64,000 nt of DNA from Desmodesmus armatus (GCA_007449985.2 VIIQ02000077.1:1-64000); one strand, 5' to 3'. Shown: positions 1 through 11,145, counted from the first letter of the stretch. The notes: a model not told the origin generated them from the letters alone. A program made the numbers and translations.

Positions 1-108
1 ACAGCACCTGCTGCGACAACCCCTGGCCGTGCCTACTGCTGCTGCTAGCCCCCTGCTTGCCAGCCCGACCAATCTACTGCTCGGGTTACTAGTACTATCT
101 TAGTAGGG

Positions 109-113
109 TTACA
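109..113 (-). promoter_or_regulatory. Candidate TGTAA poly(A) signal
   Basis: TGTAA, the usual polyadenylation signal of chlorophycean algae, lies on the minus strand about 160 bases past the stop at 274. It supports the single-exon model of the small basic protein. A pentamer occurs often by chance. Confidence 0.35.
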
Positions 114-273
114 TAGTACTATTCTTAGTAAAAATAACAATAGCAAGCATACTTTAATTGGGTGCCTGGCTGTTCTGCTCAACATCAATGAGCCTACTGC
201 CAAACAACATTACTTGGCCCGCTGTGCAGCGTCTGCTACAGCCCCAAGCAGTCGACTGATGCTTCTTACGCCG

Positions 274-510
274 TCAAACGCTCTTACCTTCGAACACCAC
301 GGGTTTAAGCGTTCCCTGGAAGCGGGGTGGCTTATAGCCCTGCTTGTAGTACACACGGTAGGGAGGCAGCAGCTGTGCCTCCCAGTCTTCCTGTTGTTTA
401 CCTCCAAAGCCCTTGCTGCGCCTGCCAAACCCGCCTGATCGCTTCGCTGATGGCTTTTTCGACTTCTTGACGCCTGCCTGGCAGCGCACTGATACGGCAG
501 CAGCACGACA

Positions 511-569
<59 letters not shown>

Positions 570-654
570 GGTGTGGTGAGTGGTGGGGGCGCGGGTGTAC
601 ACGGCCGGGTGGCAACGTAAGGTGACTGAGGAGAGCGTGCCGGGATAGAAGCAT
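274..654 (-). CDS. Small basic protein with organelle-type transit peptide, family not recognised
   Basis: The reading frame from an ATG at 654 gives about 126 residues. The N-terminus (MLLSRHALLSHLTLPPG) is rich in Ser, Leu, His and Arg and has no acidic residues, like a chloroplast or mitochondrial transit peptide. A run of about 20 Ser, coded by a CTG/CAG tract at 510-568, follows. The mature part is Lys/Arg/Gly-rich (GVKKSKKPSAKRSGGFGRR) and ends with an aromatic stretch (PPYRVYYKQGYKPPRFQG). The frame stops at 274, and a TGTAA signal on the same strand lies at 109-113, giving a plausible 3' UTR of about 170 bases. However, the sequence GAAG|GTAAGAG at 288/287 is also a perfect donor, so the last four codons could be intronic and the gene could continue left of the window. 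A longer frame starts at 804. I do not recognise the family; organelle targeting is inferred from composition. Confidence 0.5.
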
Positions 655-1688
655 CGTGGTGAACGCCAAGTGTGCACGTCGAAAGCAGACAAGTCCAGAG
701 TTTTTGGTCGCGGCGTCTCGTGGCAGGAATGCTGCAGAGAAACCTTCAAGTTGACGATAACCCCTGTGAGAGTAGGTGCTTGTGATGTTCTCTGTGTTGG
801 TCAACGCTGCAGTTGACCACCTGTCATCGTCATGAAGAGCTGCTGCCCAGCCAGGCTGTCACGGCTTATGTCACCATGACAAAGCGCATGTCAAAGAACG
901 GTTGGGCCATAACAGGAGTCTGACGCTGTCTGCACAGTGTCCTTGGCTCAAGGGCACAAGAATGTGGCTCGCCAGCCCTGCCGTCCCCTGTGCCTCAGTG
1001 TTGAGCTGCTCGCCTGTCTTCTGTATGTTACGATGTAACGATCAACTGCTGCAGGACTTGTCAGCCGCAACTACTATCCCCCCCCCCCCTCCCTCCCCAC
1101 TCGTCACGCCGGTACATGCCATTCTGCCTGCCACCCGCTCGTTGCTGCTGTGCACTTCAGGCAGCATTGGGTCAACCATGTTGTAGAAGTTGTAGGCATA
1201 AAAAAGCAGAAGGTGTTCTCAGGAGGAGGTTGATGTATGCCCAAGGAGCTTGTTATATAGAAGGGGGGGACTCCAAGGCGCCATCACCATGCACCTGTCC
1301 ACCAAGCCATGCACACTCGATCTGCCCTCATGAGCCCGAGGCTCGCTGGCTAGCGCCAAGGTTGGGACCCTGTCCCAAATTACTGTACTGTACTGTACTG
1401 TACTGCAAAGCAGAGCTAGGGCAGCCGAATCGAAGCACTGGCCGGCAGTAGTTGTGGATTGTCACCATTACCAGCAGGCTCTCAGCACCAACTGCCACCC
1501 CGCAGCATAGCATAGCACAGCACAGCTCAGCACAGCTGGCTCAATGCTGCTGCTGCTGCTGCTGCTGCAACAGCTCCTACTGCTCCTGTTGCAACACAAC
1601 AGGGTCCGTGCTGCAGCGCTGCTGCTGCTGCTGCTGCTGTTTCAACACCAGCGCAAAACATCAGCTCGTCTGCTGCTGCTGCTGCTGC
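655..1688. other. Intergenic / 3' flank of eL33 with CTG tracts and a dispersed repeat
   Basis: No gene is supported here. The stretch holds a poly(C) run near 1080, a copy of a dispersed repeat with an (ACTGT)n tail at about 1325-1405, and several CTG/CAG tracts between 1540 and 1690. The open frames are Leu/Cys homopolymers and are not credible. It is the 3' flank of the minus-strand eL33 gene and the 5' flank of the small basic-protein gene. Confidence 0.5.
1325..1405 (+). repeat. Dispersed ~70-bp repeat with (ACTGT)n tail, copy A
   Basis: The core CCTCATGAGCCCG..GGCTCGCTGGCTAGCG..AAGGTTGGGAC..TGTCCC is followed by (ACTGT)n. The same core with the same tail recurs at 50443-50512 (reverse) and 61339-61401, and in a diverged form near 54140-54211. 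Confidence 0.7.
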
Positions 1689-4327
1689 TTAGATGTTGCT
1701 GGGGTACAGCATCACACGCACGGTGCCGCCCAGGCTCTTGGGGGCAGGTTCTTGCGGAACTTGGCCCTGCAGGTAAAGGGAGGGCACACAGCAACATGTT
1801 GGCCGGCAAAGCACAAGGAAAACATTCAGTCTATAATGACTTCCTCCGCAATGTCTGACCCCACCTTTGCCTGTCCATCCCCTTAAGTCCCCCCCCCCCC
1901 CCCCCCGCGCGTTCCCAACCCCCAAAGGCCAAGACACTGCCCGTCCAATTGGCCCTTCGACCCCCCATGCAGTGCAGATGTCAGCATTGCCGTGTAAACC
2001 TGCCCATCCCCTCTTCCACTCCCCGCCCCAGTCGCCATCATCACCACTACCCCCCCCCCTTCGCCTCATCTGGCATGTGTGCGCGAGAGAATCTCCCCCC
2101 TTCACCACCACCACCACCCTCTCCCCCCTTTCCATTCAAACATACCCCCCCCCCCCCCCCCCCGGCTCACCTCATCTGTCCTGCGTTTCCGTGTGCGCGT
2201 GTGAACTTGCCCCAGATGACGCGCAGGTAACTGTTCTTCTTGAGGGTGCTGGCCTTGTAGATGTAGGCAATGCGCTTGCCTAGGTAGAAGGGGGTCTCAC
2301 CCTTGCTCACAACACCATCAACCTACAGAGACGGTGAAGGGGGAGGGGGGGGGGTACAGTACAGTTGCAGTGGGAACAGCTGAGGGGCGGTGGGAGTTGG
2401 GAGGAAGTGGGTGCGTGGCCAGGTGGAAGGGGGTCTCACCCTTGCTCACAACACCATCAACCTGCACGACCCGGGGGGGGGGGGGCAGTACAGTAGAACT
2501 GAGTAAAGTTTGAACAGCTGAAGGGCTGTGGGAGTTGGGGGGAAGGGGGTGTGTGGCCAGGTGGAAGGGAGTCTCACCTTTGCTAACAACACCATCAACC
2601 TGTCAAAGACAACGAGGTGGGGGGGGGGGGGGTCGGGTGGCCAGCAGCTACATGCTCAGGGGCAACAGCCTTCACCATTCCGCACACCACCACTTATTGG
2701 TGGTGGTGGGGGGGTAGCGGGGTGGTGGTGGTGTGTGTGTGGACAGAGAATGTGCATCCAACCGAAAAAGAGCCAGTGGAAAGGAGAAGAAGGAGGAGTG
2801 TATGTGGGGTGGGGGTGCGGGGGGAGGGATGCTGACACCTGCCACAGATACACATTTAGCAGCACAGTGACAGCAGGTGCTGACGTGATCTGCTCCAGTT
2901 TCTTGCTGGTGCTTTTTCTCGAGAAAAAACGCAACAAAAAAGCAGAGTCGATCCCATTGGCGCCTGCTGAACTGGCCGCTGCACAAACCCGGCAGGGTAG
3001 CAGGCAAGGAAGAAGCTGCCTGTCTGGTGGACCCCCCCCCCAAGAAACACCCAAAACCTGAACCCTGTTACTGCATCAGCTACCACCACAGCCCCGTGTA
3101 TCCCCCGGTTCAGGAGCTTACCAAGACGTGTGGGGGGGGGGGGCTGGAATGGGGAAGGGAGACGGGGAGGGAGAGGGGGGAGGGGGGTGGAGATGCCAGC
3201 AAGCCGCATTGGTGTTGAGCGGCTTGCTTGCAGGTCTCAACGCAGCCTAGCCACATTTAGTGCGCCTGCCACTCTACAAACATGTGATGCATGATGCCGT
3301 GACCCAACTAGGGTAAACACACCACCCGCAACCCCACTGACATCGCAACCCCACTGACAGGAGGTGTGGGGGAAAGTTGCACTGCAACTGCCTGCAGTTG
3401 TCTACGACAGCTGCTCCATACGTGCTGCTGCTGCTGCATTACTGGTGTTGCTGAGGTTGCTGCTACCCGCTGCCGCTACACCGCTGCTGTTTCTGCCGCT
3501 ACACCGCTGCCCCTGCCACTGCTGCTGGCTGGTGCTGATGCTGGCGGGGTTTAACCGCAGCACTGCACAGGACAGTCGTGCAACTGCTGGAAGGTATGGG
3601 AAGCCCGGCAACGGTCTGCTGCTCCCTCTGTTGAGGCTGATGCTGCTGTTGCTGCTGATAACTGCATCCGCAGCAGCGTGTCCACCAGCCGCAGCTGCAG
3701 CTGCTGCTGTGCTCGCGCTTGGTGGCAGCAGCAGAAAGCTGCTGCAGCTGTCACACTGCAAAGCTGCCGAGCTGCTCTCTCTTGACGATCGTGGACACTT
3801 CCAGTGCTGCTGGGGCTGTGCCTGGGCTGCTGCTGCTGCTGCTGCTGCCTTCATGAGCGGAACTGCCGCTTTGCTGCTTGCAGCCTTGCTTCTGCTGTTG
3901 CTGATGCTGATGACGATCGTGCATGGGCTGTTGTGCAGTTCGTCTTTTGTGTTGTTCATCTTGAAAACCAGCTGCTGCTTTCAAAATTAGCACAACCTCC
4001 CAGAGCTACTGCTCCAAGGTGCCTCCAGCACTGCTGCTGATGGGCTGCCTGTGGGGTGGCTTGCTGCTGCACCGCTACCCCGTTGCAGCTATGTAGCTTG
4101 CTCTCACACGTCTGACAAAACCATCTAATGTACATTTTCACCCAGATGCACCCAACACAAGCCTTCGCCAGCTGATACACTGCACTAGCTGATCCCCACA
4201 AGGATGAAAGAGACAGCAGCAGACCCACCTTGATGAGTGCGGTGTGGTTGACCTGGTTGGCCTTGCTACGCTTGTAGCCAAGGATCTGACCACGCACATG
4301 CAGGCGCACTGGCTCCCCCTTGGTCAT
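1689..4327 (-). CDS. RPL35A: 60S ribosomal protein eL33 (RPL35A), three coding exons, apparent 1-base deletion
   Basis: This is a component of the large cytosolic ribosomal subunit. Coding exons are 4327-4229 (MTKGEPVRLHVRGQILGYKR...), 2322-2171 (VDGVVSKGETPFYLGKR..AYIYKA...WGKFTRAHGN) and 1766-1689 (AKFRKNLPP...GGTVRVMLYPSNI, stop). All introns are GT-AG and phases match (0, then 2). The expected length is 109 residues, close to the ~110 typical of the family, and the C-terminal YPSNI is diagnostic. Exon 3 carries an anomaly: between NLPP and KSLGG one base is missing around 1738-1742 (a TTGGGGG run on the plus strand), so the frame shifts unless one base is restored. The three exons sum to 329 bases rather than 330. 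In a conserved essential protein this is most simply a sequencing deletion. The 1.9-kb first intron contains degenerate copies of the start of exon 2 and long low-complexity tracts. The gene is divergent from the oligopeptidase gene. Confidence 0.93.
2281..2605 (-). repeat. Tandem copies of the eL33 exon-2 acceptor region
   Basis: The first ~45 bases of exon 2 with its AG acceptor (2281-2327) recur at about 2422-2466 and 2557-2605. Intervening repeated intron sequence includes CTGTGGGAGTTGGG and GTGTGGCCAGGTGGAAG. The period is about 135-140 bp. All three copies keep AG|GTTGATGGTGTTGT. Confidence 0.85.
3364..3990. repeat. CTG/GCT-rich low-complexity block within eL33 intron 1
   Basis: The block is rich in degenerate GCTGCTGCT triplets and open in several frames on both strands only because of that composition. 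It lies between eL33 exons 1 and 2 and is treated as intronic. Confidence 0.6.
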
Positions 4328-4960
4328 TTTGGCTGCTGTGCGAACTATAGATGGAGCAGACCTCCGGCTGCGACAGCACGAGCGCAGGCGCTGTCTTTTC
4401 AGCACCACACGTCGGAGAAAGGACCTTACGCAGCTGCTGGAACGGGAAAGAGGCAGAGGCCGCAACCGCTATGCCCTATGCCCTACGTTTTTGAGCGAGC
4501 TCCAACAGGGTGTGAGGGCCTAAAACGTGCTTTGGTTTAATCAATTGCCTCCGTGCGCCGTTTGCAGTAGGGCCTCGTACCCCAAGGGCGAAGTTTCTTG
4601 AAACACTGTTATGGTTTGTCATCTCTGCCCAGGAGGGGGGGTGACAATCGATCAGACTGTCAGCAATCCATCAGTTGCTCTGTGATTCATTGCTGTGCTG
4701 GCTAACGTTTGGCGATGTTGTGCCCATCCATTACACTGTAACTGAGGTCGGGCAGTCTGGCAGAGTCTCCCTCCCGTGGCTGTTGGGTCGACCTGGTGTG
4801 CTGATTCATGATCAGCAGCACTACAGGATTGCTAGACATGTAAGCTCTGAAGGATTCAGGGTATTGTATCAGGGTTGCCATACATACAGGGATAGCCTGC
4901 TGCCGCTGCTGCTGCCATCCACCTGCTGAGGGCGTTGCTGCTGCACTGCTGCTGCTGGCA
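4328..4960. promoter_or_regulatory. Divergent intergenic region eL33 / oligopeptidase
   Basis: This 633-bp stretch lies between two divergently transcribed start codons, so it should hold both promoters and 5' UTRs. I see no clear TATA box or other named element. The far end has scattered GCTGCTG triplets. Confidence 0.4.
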
Positions 4961-5135
4961 ATGATCCACCGTCCCTCCGCCAGCCCAAGCCTGCCAGGCT
5001 GTAGCAGCAGCATCAGCAGCAAGGCACATACAGGCACGCACAGCACAGCACAGCGTGCACTGCACTGTCACAAGCGGACCGCCCTAGCCCCAGCAGCTGC
5101 CCACAGGCCCCCACAACCAAGCACATGTAGGGCCC

Positions 5136-5166
<31 letters not shown>

Positions 5167-5909
5167 ATGCCGTCAGTCAAAGCGCCGCTCTGCACCAGCA
5201 ATAGCAGCAGCAGGACCCTCAGCAGCAGCAGCAGCAGCAGCTGGGCCAGGTCCCGGCCCACCAGAGCTGGGCCAGGTCCCACACCGTGAGGAGTGGCATG
5301 GTGAAGTTCGCAGTGATGAGTATCACTGGCTGACTCAGGCTGGGACCCACACACCACAGGTAAAGGCGCGACGAGGGGACACAGGGGCAGCAGGGGGAGT
5401 AAGGGGGGGGGGGGGGGGAGTTGGGGGGGGGGGGGGGGGCTGAAGGATTGGTGGTCGAGCAGGGCGGGGCGCAAGGGGGAGGGGGGGGGGCTGACTCAGG
5501 GCATTTAGGAATAAGAGCAGCAGGGGGGCAGCAGGGGGAGGAAGGGGGCAGATCTGGTGGTTGAGCAGGGCGGGCACGGGTGGGGGGGAGGGGGGGGGGG
5601 GGGGGGGGTTGACTTTGAGGGTCGACCTAGGCGCCTGTCAGGCTGAGTGGATGTAGAGCATTGATATTCCTCATGGCTTCAAGAGTCCTTACTTGGTGTG
5701 GTCTGCAGTGTGTGGCAACACTTGCCAGCATGCTTTTCACATGTCTAACGTGCAACCTGTGCACCCCCCCCCCTCAATAGGTGTTGTCCCACCTCAAGGC
5801 AGAGAACGCTGCCGCCATATCCCACCTGGCACACACTAGGGGGCTGCAGCTGCAGCTGCAGGCTCAACTGCAGGCATGGCTGCTGGCAGCAGCACTCGGG
5901 GCAGAAGAT

Positions 5910-5946
<37 letters not shown>

Positions 5947-6281
5947 TTGTGGTGCCTGCAGACTGGCTGGGTGGTCAGCGCGGCAGCTGCTGCTACAGCC
6001 AGGTCAGCTCCTTTGGCTGGCCGGGGGTGGGGCTCTACGGATACAGGTTCTTCTCTGTACCCGCTGCTGCTGCTGCTGCTGATGATGGGGGTGGGGGTGG
6101 GGGTGCGGTTGCTGCTGCATCACATCACTTTGCAGCAGCAGCTCCACAAATGGGACCCAGCCAGGTGGGGTCACCGCCACTGCTGCACTACAGGGCACCC
6201 ACAGCAGCCACTGCTGCTGAAAGCAACAGCAGTTGTGGGGGTGGAGAAGCAGGCCCAATCCAGCAGCAGTGGCAGTGTCAC

Positions 6282-6318
<37 letters not shown>

Positions 6319-6736
6319 TGCTGCTGTTGCTGTTCCAGGGCTACCCCAGGCTCTGTGCTGCTCTGGTCAGAAGCAGACACACCTGACAGCAGCAGCAGCA
6401 GCAGCAGCAGCAGTAGAGTCACTCGCAGCAGCAGCACGCACTCCTGGCTGTGTCACCCGATGGTGCCTACCTAGCAGTCACCCACAGAGCCCACACAACA
6501 GCAGCAGCAGCAGCAGCAGCAGGGGGTGGCGGCTGCTACAGCCTGTCAGTGGTTGACTGCAGGAGTGGCAGGCGGGTGGGGCAGCAGGTGCAGGGGGTGG
6601 ATGGGCAGGTGCAGTGGGTGGGGCAGCGCGATGAAACAGCAGTAAGTGCTGCTGCTGCTGCTGCTGCAGCTGCTGGAAGAGGTGGTGCTGCTGATGGTGG
6701 TGGAGGGGATCAGGGTGCTGCAGATGTCTCGAAGCC

Positions 6737-6781
<45 letters not shown>

Positions 6782-7264
6782 CCACCAGCAGTACTTGCTG
6801 TATGTAGCTGGTGACCGCTTGCAGGTTCACTGCTGGGAGGTTCCAGGGAGGTCCACAGGCACAGCACCAGCACCACCACCACCACCAGCAGCAGCAGCAG
6901 CAGCAGGACCACCAGCAGGCGAATCACCAGCAGCAGCAGCAGCATCAGCAGCTGTGTGTGTCTTCAGTGACCCTCAGCACGTGTCAGTCAGTCTAGCAGC
7001 AGCGGGCCCTCTGCCCCTCATCCTGGTGCATGCAGCAGACGGACTCACTCGACAAGTGCTGACATACACACCCACCAACAGCAGCAGCAGCAGCAGCAGT
7101 GACGGCAGCTGTGGCAGCAGCAGTAATGACGACAGCAGTGGCGGCAGCAGCAGTGTGTTGCTGCACCCACTTGTCCAGAGGCATGGCTGCCACTGGAACC
7201 GTCATGCAACACTATTGCTGCTGCTGCTGCTGCTGCAGCCCAGGCTAGCAGCAGCGGACCTGTG

Positions 7265-7296
<32 letters not shown>

Positions 7297-7476
7297 GGTG
7301 AGTAGTGACACTGGTGGTACTGTCAGTGTCATGGGTGACCCCTCGGAGCGTGTGGTGGTGTCAGTGGCAGGTGGGTGGCTGCTGCTGCGGCGCAGCAGTG
7401 CTGACAACCCACACGGCCAGCTCTACATGGCAAGGCTGCCAGGGGGGTTGGGAGGGAGCTGCCTCACACAGCAGCA

Positions 7477-7514
<38 letters not shown>

Positions 7515-7953
7515 GGCTGTGCTGGGTGCATGTGTCGGTTCCACAGGAGCCAGGTCTCATGCTGGAGGCTGTGTTTGGGTGGGACTGTACACAGCACAAC
7601 CCAGCAGCAGCAGCAGCAGCAGGAGGAGGGGCCAGGGGTGACAGTCGTCAGCATGATAGCAGTGACAGAGACACAAGCAGCAGCAGCAGCAGCAGTGAGG
7701 GGGTTGTAGCGTTGCAGCTGCTGCTGTTGAGGTCAGGCTGGAAGAGAAGTGGTACTGGGGAGCTGTTCACACACCACCTCACCCACACCACCAGCACCAG
7801 CAGAAACATCAGCAGCAGCAGCAGCAGCAGGGTGTGTTGGGTGTGTCAGGGCAGCAGGCATGTGCTGTTGAGCCCTGTCAGCAGTACCTGCGGGCTGACC
7901 TGTACAGTTTGACACTGACTATGGACCAGGTGACCATGACAGCAAACATACGC

Positions 7954-7993
<40 letters not shown>

Positions 7994-8399
7994 ACAGCTG
8001 TCCATCTAGCCATAGCGCTGCACAAACCCCCCAGGCAGGTGTAGAGCATCATGATGACCTACAGGAGGATGTACTCCCTCAGCAGCAGCAGCAGCAGGTG
8101 GTTGCGCTGCAGCTGGTCAGCAGCTGCCCTGTGCCCCTGCCTGATGCCTGCTGTGACCTGCTGCAAGCATACTGGCGGCCTGATGCTGCTGCTGCTGCTG
8201 GTGACACTAGTGACACCGCTGCTGCTGGTGACACTGGTGATGCTGCTGCTGCTGCTGCTGGTGAGCTTGACATCATTTTAAGCTCGCTCATTCGGCCGCC
8301 CAGCAAGCTGACGGTGCAGCTGTCAAAGCATGACGCAGCACAGCACAGTCACCTGCAGCCGCAGCAGCAGTGTCATGACAAGCCGGCACCTCAGCAGCA

Positions 8400-8430
<31 letters not shown>

Positions 8431-8516
8431 TGTGAATTGTTGGGTTTGTGTGCGCCAGGGTTTGACCCCTCCCTGTACTGCATGACACAGGTGGCAGTGC
8501 CCGCCACCGGTACAGG

Positions 8517-8555
<39 letters not shown>

Positions 8556-8681
8556 AGTCAAGGTACCCCTCACCCTGGCATGGCGCAGGGACGTTGGGCA
8601 GCAGCACCCCCTGCTATCAGCCCTGCAGCAACAAGGGGTCGGCCAGCAGCAGCAGCAGCAGCAGTGCGATCCTGTCAGCTA

Positions 8682-8729
<48 letters not shown>

Positions 8730-8780
8730 GTGTGACATTGCTGCTGGTGCTGATGATGTTGGGAGTGGCACCTCAACCCT

Positions 8781-8821
<41 letters not shown>

Positions 8822-10348
8822 GCGGTCCGCCCATGTTACTCACATGTTACGGTTCCTACGGCATCCGGGAGTCAGTAGGGTTCAGTGCAGAGCTGCTGCT
8901 GCTGCTGGATGCTGGGTGGGTGGTGGGGGTGGTGCATGTCAGGGGGGGAGGGTGGCTGGGCAGGGCCTGGGCTGAGGGGGGTAGGGGGCTGCGCAAACCA
9001 CAGAGCATACGGGACTTGATTGATGTGGCCGCATACGTGCAACAGGTGTGGATGAGGGAGGGGCATGGGGGTGCGTTGGAGGGTTTGGAGTGCTGGGGTG
9101 GCTTGCAGGGGGGAGTGTCAAGCTCCCCCTGATTCCATGAGCATCAAATTTTGCAGGGCTGTTGGGGACCGATTGCTGGGTGGTGGGGCGGCTTGGTGGG
9201 GTGGTGCATGTTTTGAGGGACAAGGGGGTGGGGGGGAGGGTGGCTGGGCAGGGCCTGGGCTGAGGGGGGTAGGGGGCTGCACAAACATTGGAGCATACGG
9301 GACGTGATCAATGTGGCTGCATACCTGCAACGGTGTGGATGAGGGAGGGAAGTGGTGGGCAGGGCGTACGGATAGGGGCTTGTCAATGTTGGGAGACGTG
9401 CGTGTATGAGTGAGGGAGATAGATTCATGGAGCCTCCAGTCTAGTAGACTAAGAGGAGGTGAGTTTGGGACAGGGCTGCATCGTCAGGCCCTGACCAATT
9501 TTCGAAACATATGAGACTTGATCAACATGGCTGCGTACGTTCCCTGACCACCCCCCCCCCCCAGGTTGGTCTCTGTGGGCGGGCCGCCTAGCAGTGTCAG
9601 GCACGTCAGCAGGTGGCTGGCTGGCAGCATCAGCAGCACTACAGGCCCCTTGGCTGTTTGCTGCACTGGTGCTGACTGTACCCTGCCTGGACCCCCTAGG
9701 CCTCATGCTGCAGCAGCAGCAGCAGCAGATCGAGCTGGGTGATGCTGTTGGGAGTGCAGAGGTGTATCACACCACATGTTCCTGGGCCCGTATGACCTAC
9801 TGGGACAGTTGCTGGAGGCTCGACCACCACAAACAGCAGCAGCAGCAGTAGGGGACCTTGGGCGACAACAGCACGACGCCCAGCAGCAGCAGCAGCAGCA
9901 GCAGATGTCTGTGTTGATCCGTGCTGGTGTGTTTGATGATGAGGTGCCTCTGCATGACCCTCTAAGGACAGCAGCACGGTGGAGGAGGTGGATGGCACTA
10001 CAGCAGCAGCAGCAGGGGATGACATCCAATAGTCAGCGGCAGCAGCAGGGCCAGGGAGAGCAGCAGCAGCAGCAGCGGCAGCAGCAGGAGAAAATGGGGG
10101 AGGCTGGTGACTCGCAGGTGCCAGCAGTCACTGACTCCAGTGCAAGTCGCAGCAGTGGCGCTACTGCTGCTGCTGGTGACGCTACTGCTGGTGACGCTAC
10201 TGCTGGTGACGCTGCTGCTGCTGCGGGTGTCACCAGCAGCAGTGGTGGTGTGTGGCTGCGTGTGGTGCCAGGGGGTCACTCCTGCTTTGAGGGGGATGTC
10301 AGGGAGGCAGCACTACAGCTGGCATTCCTACTCACGGCAGTGCAGTAA
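4961..10348 (+). CDS. Oligopeptidase B / prolyl oligopeptidase family serine peptidase with homopolymer inserts
   Basis: This is an S9-family serine peptidase, expected to cleave short peptides after basic residues. Exon 1 is 4961-5359, with a Ser/Ala/Arg-rich transit-like N-terminus and then GQVPHREEWHGEVRSDEYHWL, matching the family's VPHxxxxHGDxRxDxYYWLRD start. Exon 2 begins at 5781 (VLSHLKAENAA) and runs to about 9045. It includes VSPDGAYLAV, GWLLLRRSSADNPHGQLYMA, GFDPSLY, MLLTCYGSYGIRES and VVGVVHVRGGGWLGRAWAEGG. Exon 3 (9565-10348) has the nucleophile motif RLAVSGTSAGG (Ser TCA at 9606-9608), the acid motif GVFDDEVP (~9930) and the base motif VPGGHSCFEG (~10275). The catalytic triad is therefore present. 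Long Gln, Ser, Ala and Leu runs coded by CAG/CTG interrupt the propeller. The conserved frame jumps near 6280-6450, 7262-7300, about 7830 and 9750-9776. Exon lengths imply missing bases, or an unseen intron for the first jump. The internal model is therefore approximate; the family call is firm. Confidence 0.82.
5399..5610 (+). repeat. Poly(G) tracts in oligopeptidase intron 1
   Basis: The first intron (5360-5780) contains several runs of about 13-20 G interspersed with AGCAGGGGGCAG-type repeats. Such G runs on the coding strand could form G-quadruplexes in DNA or pre-mRNA, and they are also sites where assembly length is unreliable. Confidence 0.6.
8925..9545 (+). repeat. Tandem copies of an oligopeptidase exon 3' end
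   Basis: The exon segment coding VVHVRGGGWLGRAWAEGG...SIRDLIDVAAYVQQ with its donor (about 8925-9065) is repeated at 9215-9350 and, partly, at 9490-9545 in the following intron. Shared blocks include GGGTGGCTGGGCAGGGCCTG and GTGTGGATGAGGGAGG. The copies are frameshifted and not usable as full exons. Confidence 0.85.
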
Positions 10349-10608
10349 GGATTATGCAACTTATGTAATCGGGCAGCGCGGTCATGTACGGGGGTGTTCA
10401 GGTACAGCCTCGACCATGTAACAGTGACACTAATAGCAACAGGATTATGATGGTTGTGCCGTCAGGATTATGTGATGGCAGTGCTGTGGGGATTATGTGA
10501 TGGCCATGGCGTGAGGATTACGTGATGGTAGTGCCGTGAGGATTATGCAATGGCAGTGCCGTGAGGATTATGTAATGGCAGTGGCGTGAGGATTATGTGA
10601 TGGCAGAA
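10331..10608 (+). repeat. 25-26-bp minisatellite derived from the stop-codon region
   Basis: The end of the oligopeptidase coding sequence (GGCAGTGCAGTAAGGATTAT, stop TAA at 10346-10348) matches about six downstream units of the form GAGGATTATGTRATGGCAGTG between 10440 and 10608. Some units keep a TGTAA pentamer, so candidate poly(A) signals are repeated as well. Confidence 0.75.
10364..10368 (+). promoter_or_regulatory. TGTAA poly(A) signal of the oligopeptidase gene
   Basis: TGTAA lies 16 bases after the stop codon at 10348. A second TGTAA is inside the minisatellite near 10570. Either could direct cleavage. Confidence 0.4.
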
Positions 10609-10790
10609 AACCTGTCCAGAAGGCAGTTAGGAGACTCAGCTCACAACCACACAGCCTTGGAAAGGTGCGGCAACATCGGACTGGCCACAGTCACACTTTG
10701 AGTGTGAGTGACACTCACACTCACACCCACCCACCACCCACACACACACATCAGCATTGTATTGACTTGACTCAAGCTAGTGTCGTACAT

Positions 10791-10795
10791 TTACA
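10791..10795 (-). promoter_or_regulatory. Candidate TGTAA poly(A) signal of the M14 peptidase gene
   Basis: TGTAA on the minus strand lies about 800 bases past the stop codon at 11597. It would place the convergent 3' ends of the two peptidase genes within about 400 bp of each other. Confidence 0.35.
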
Positions 10796-11145
10796 GTAAG
10801 TGGCACGGCATGGGGCTTTAGACACACACGCGGGGAGGACAACCACACACAGAGAGTGAGAAAGTCGCAGGTTGCTACCACAGCTGCTTCAGTTGCAGCA
10901 GCAAGCCACAGCTGCAACCTTCGCTGCTGCTCCGGCACACCGCTGCTGCTGCTGCTGCCATCTAGTCGCTCTCAGAGCGGCTGCCATGGGTGCATTGGTG
11001 TGTCGCGCCTTAAGTAGAGTAGGCCTGATGAGCAGCAGCAGCTGCTGTGCAGCCATCTCTGTGCTGCTACGGCTACCTCGGGTGCTGTGGTGCTGCGACT
11101 GTTGAAGCCGCAGGAGCTGTCGCTGCTGCTGCCGCCGCCGTCTGG

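Noticed and set aside
1325..1380. tRNA gene
   Set aside because: Box-like motifs are present, but no acceptor stem or anticodon arm can be folded; treated as a possible SINE-like repeat.
3364..3990. 208-codon Ala/Leu/Cys frame
   Set aside because: Open only because of GCTGCTGCT composition, and it lies inside eL33 intron 1 between well-supported exons.
10440..10608. CRISPR array
   Set aside because: The repeats are contiguous and imperfect without unique spacers, and the genome is eukaryotic.
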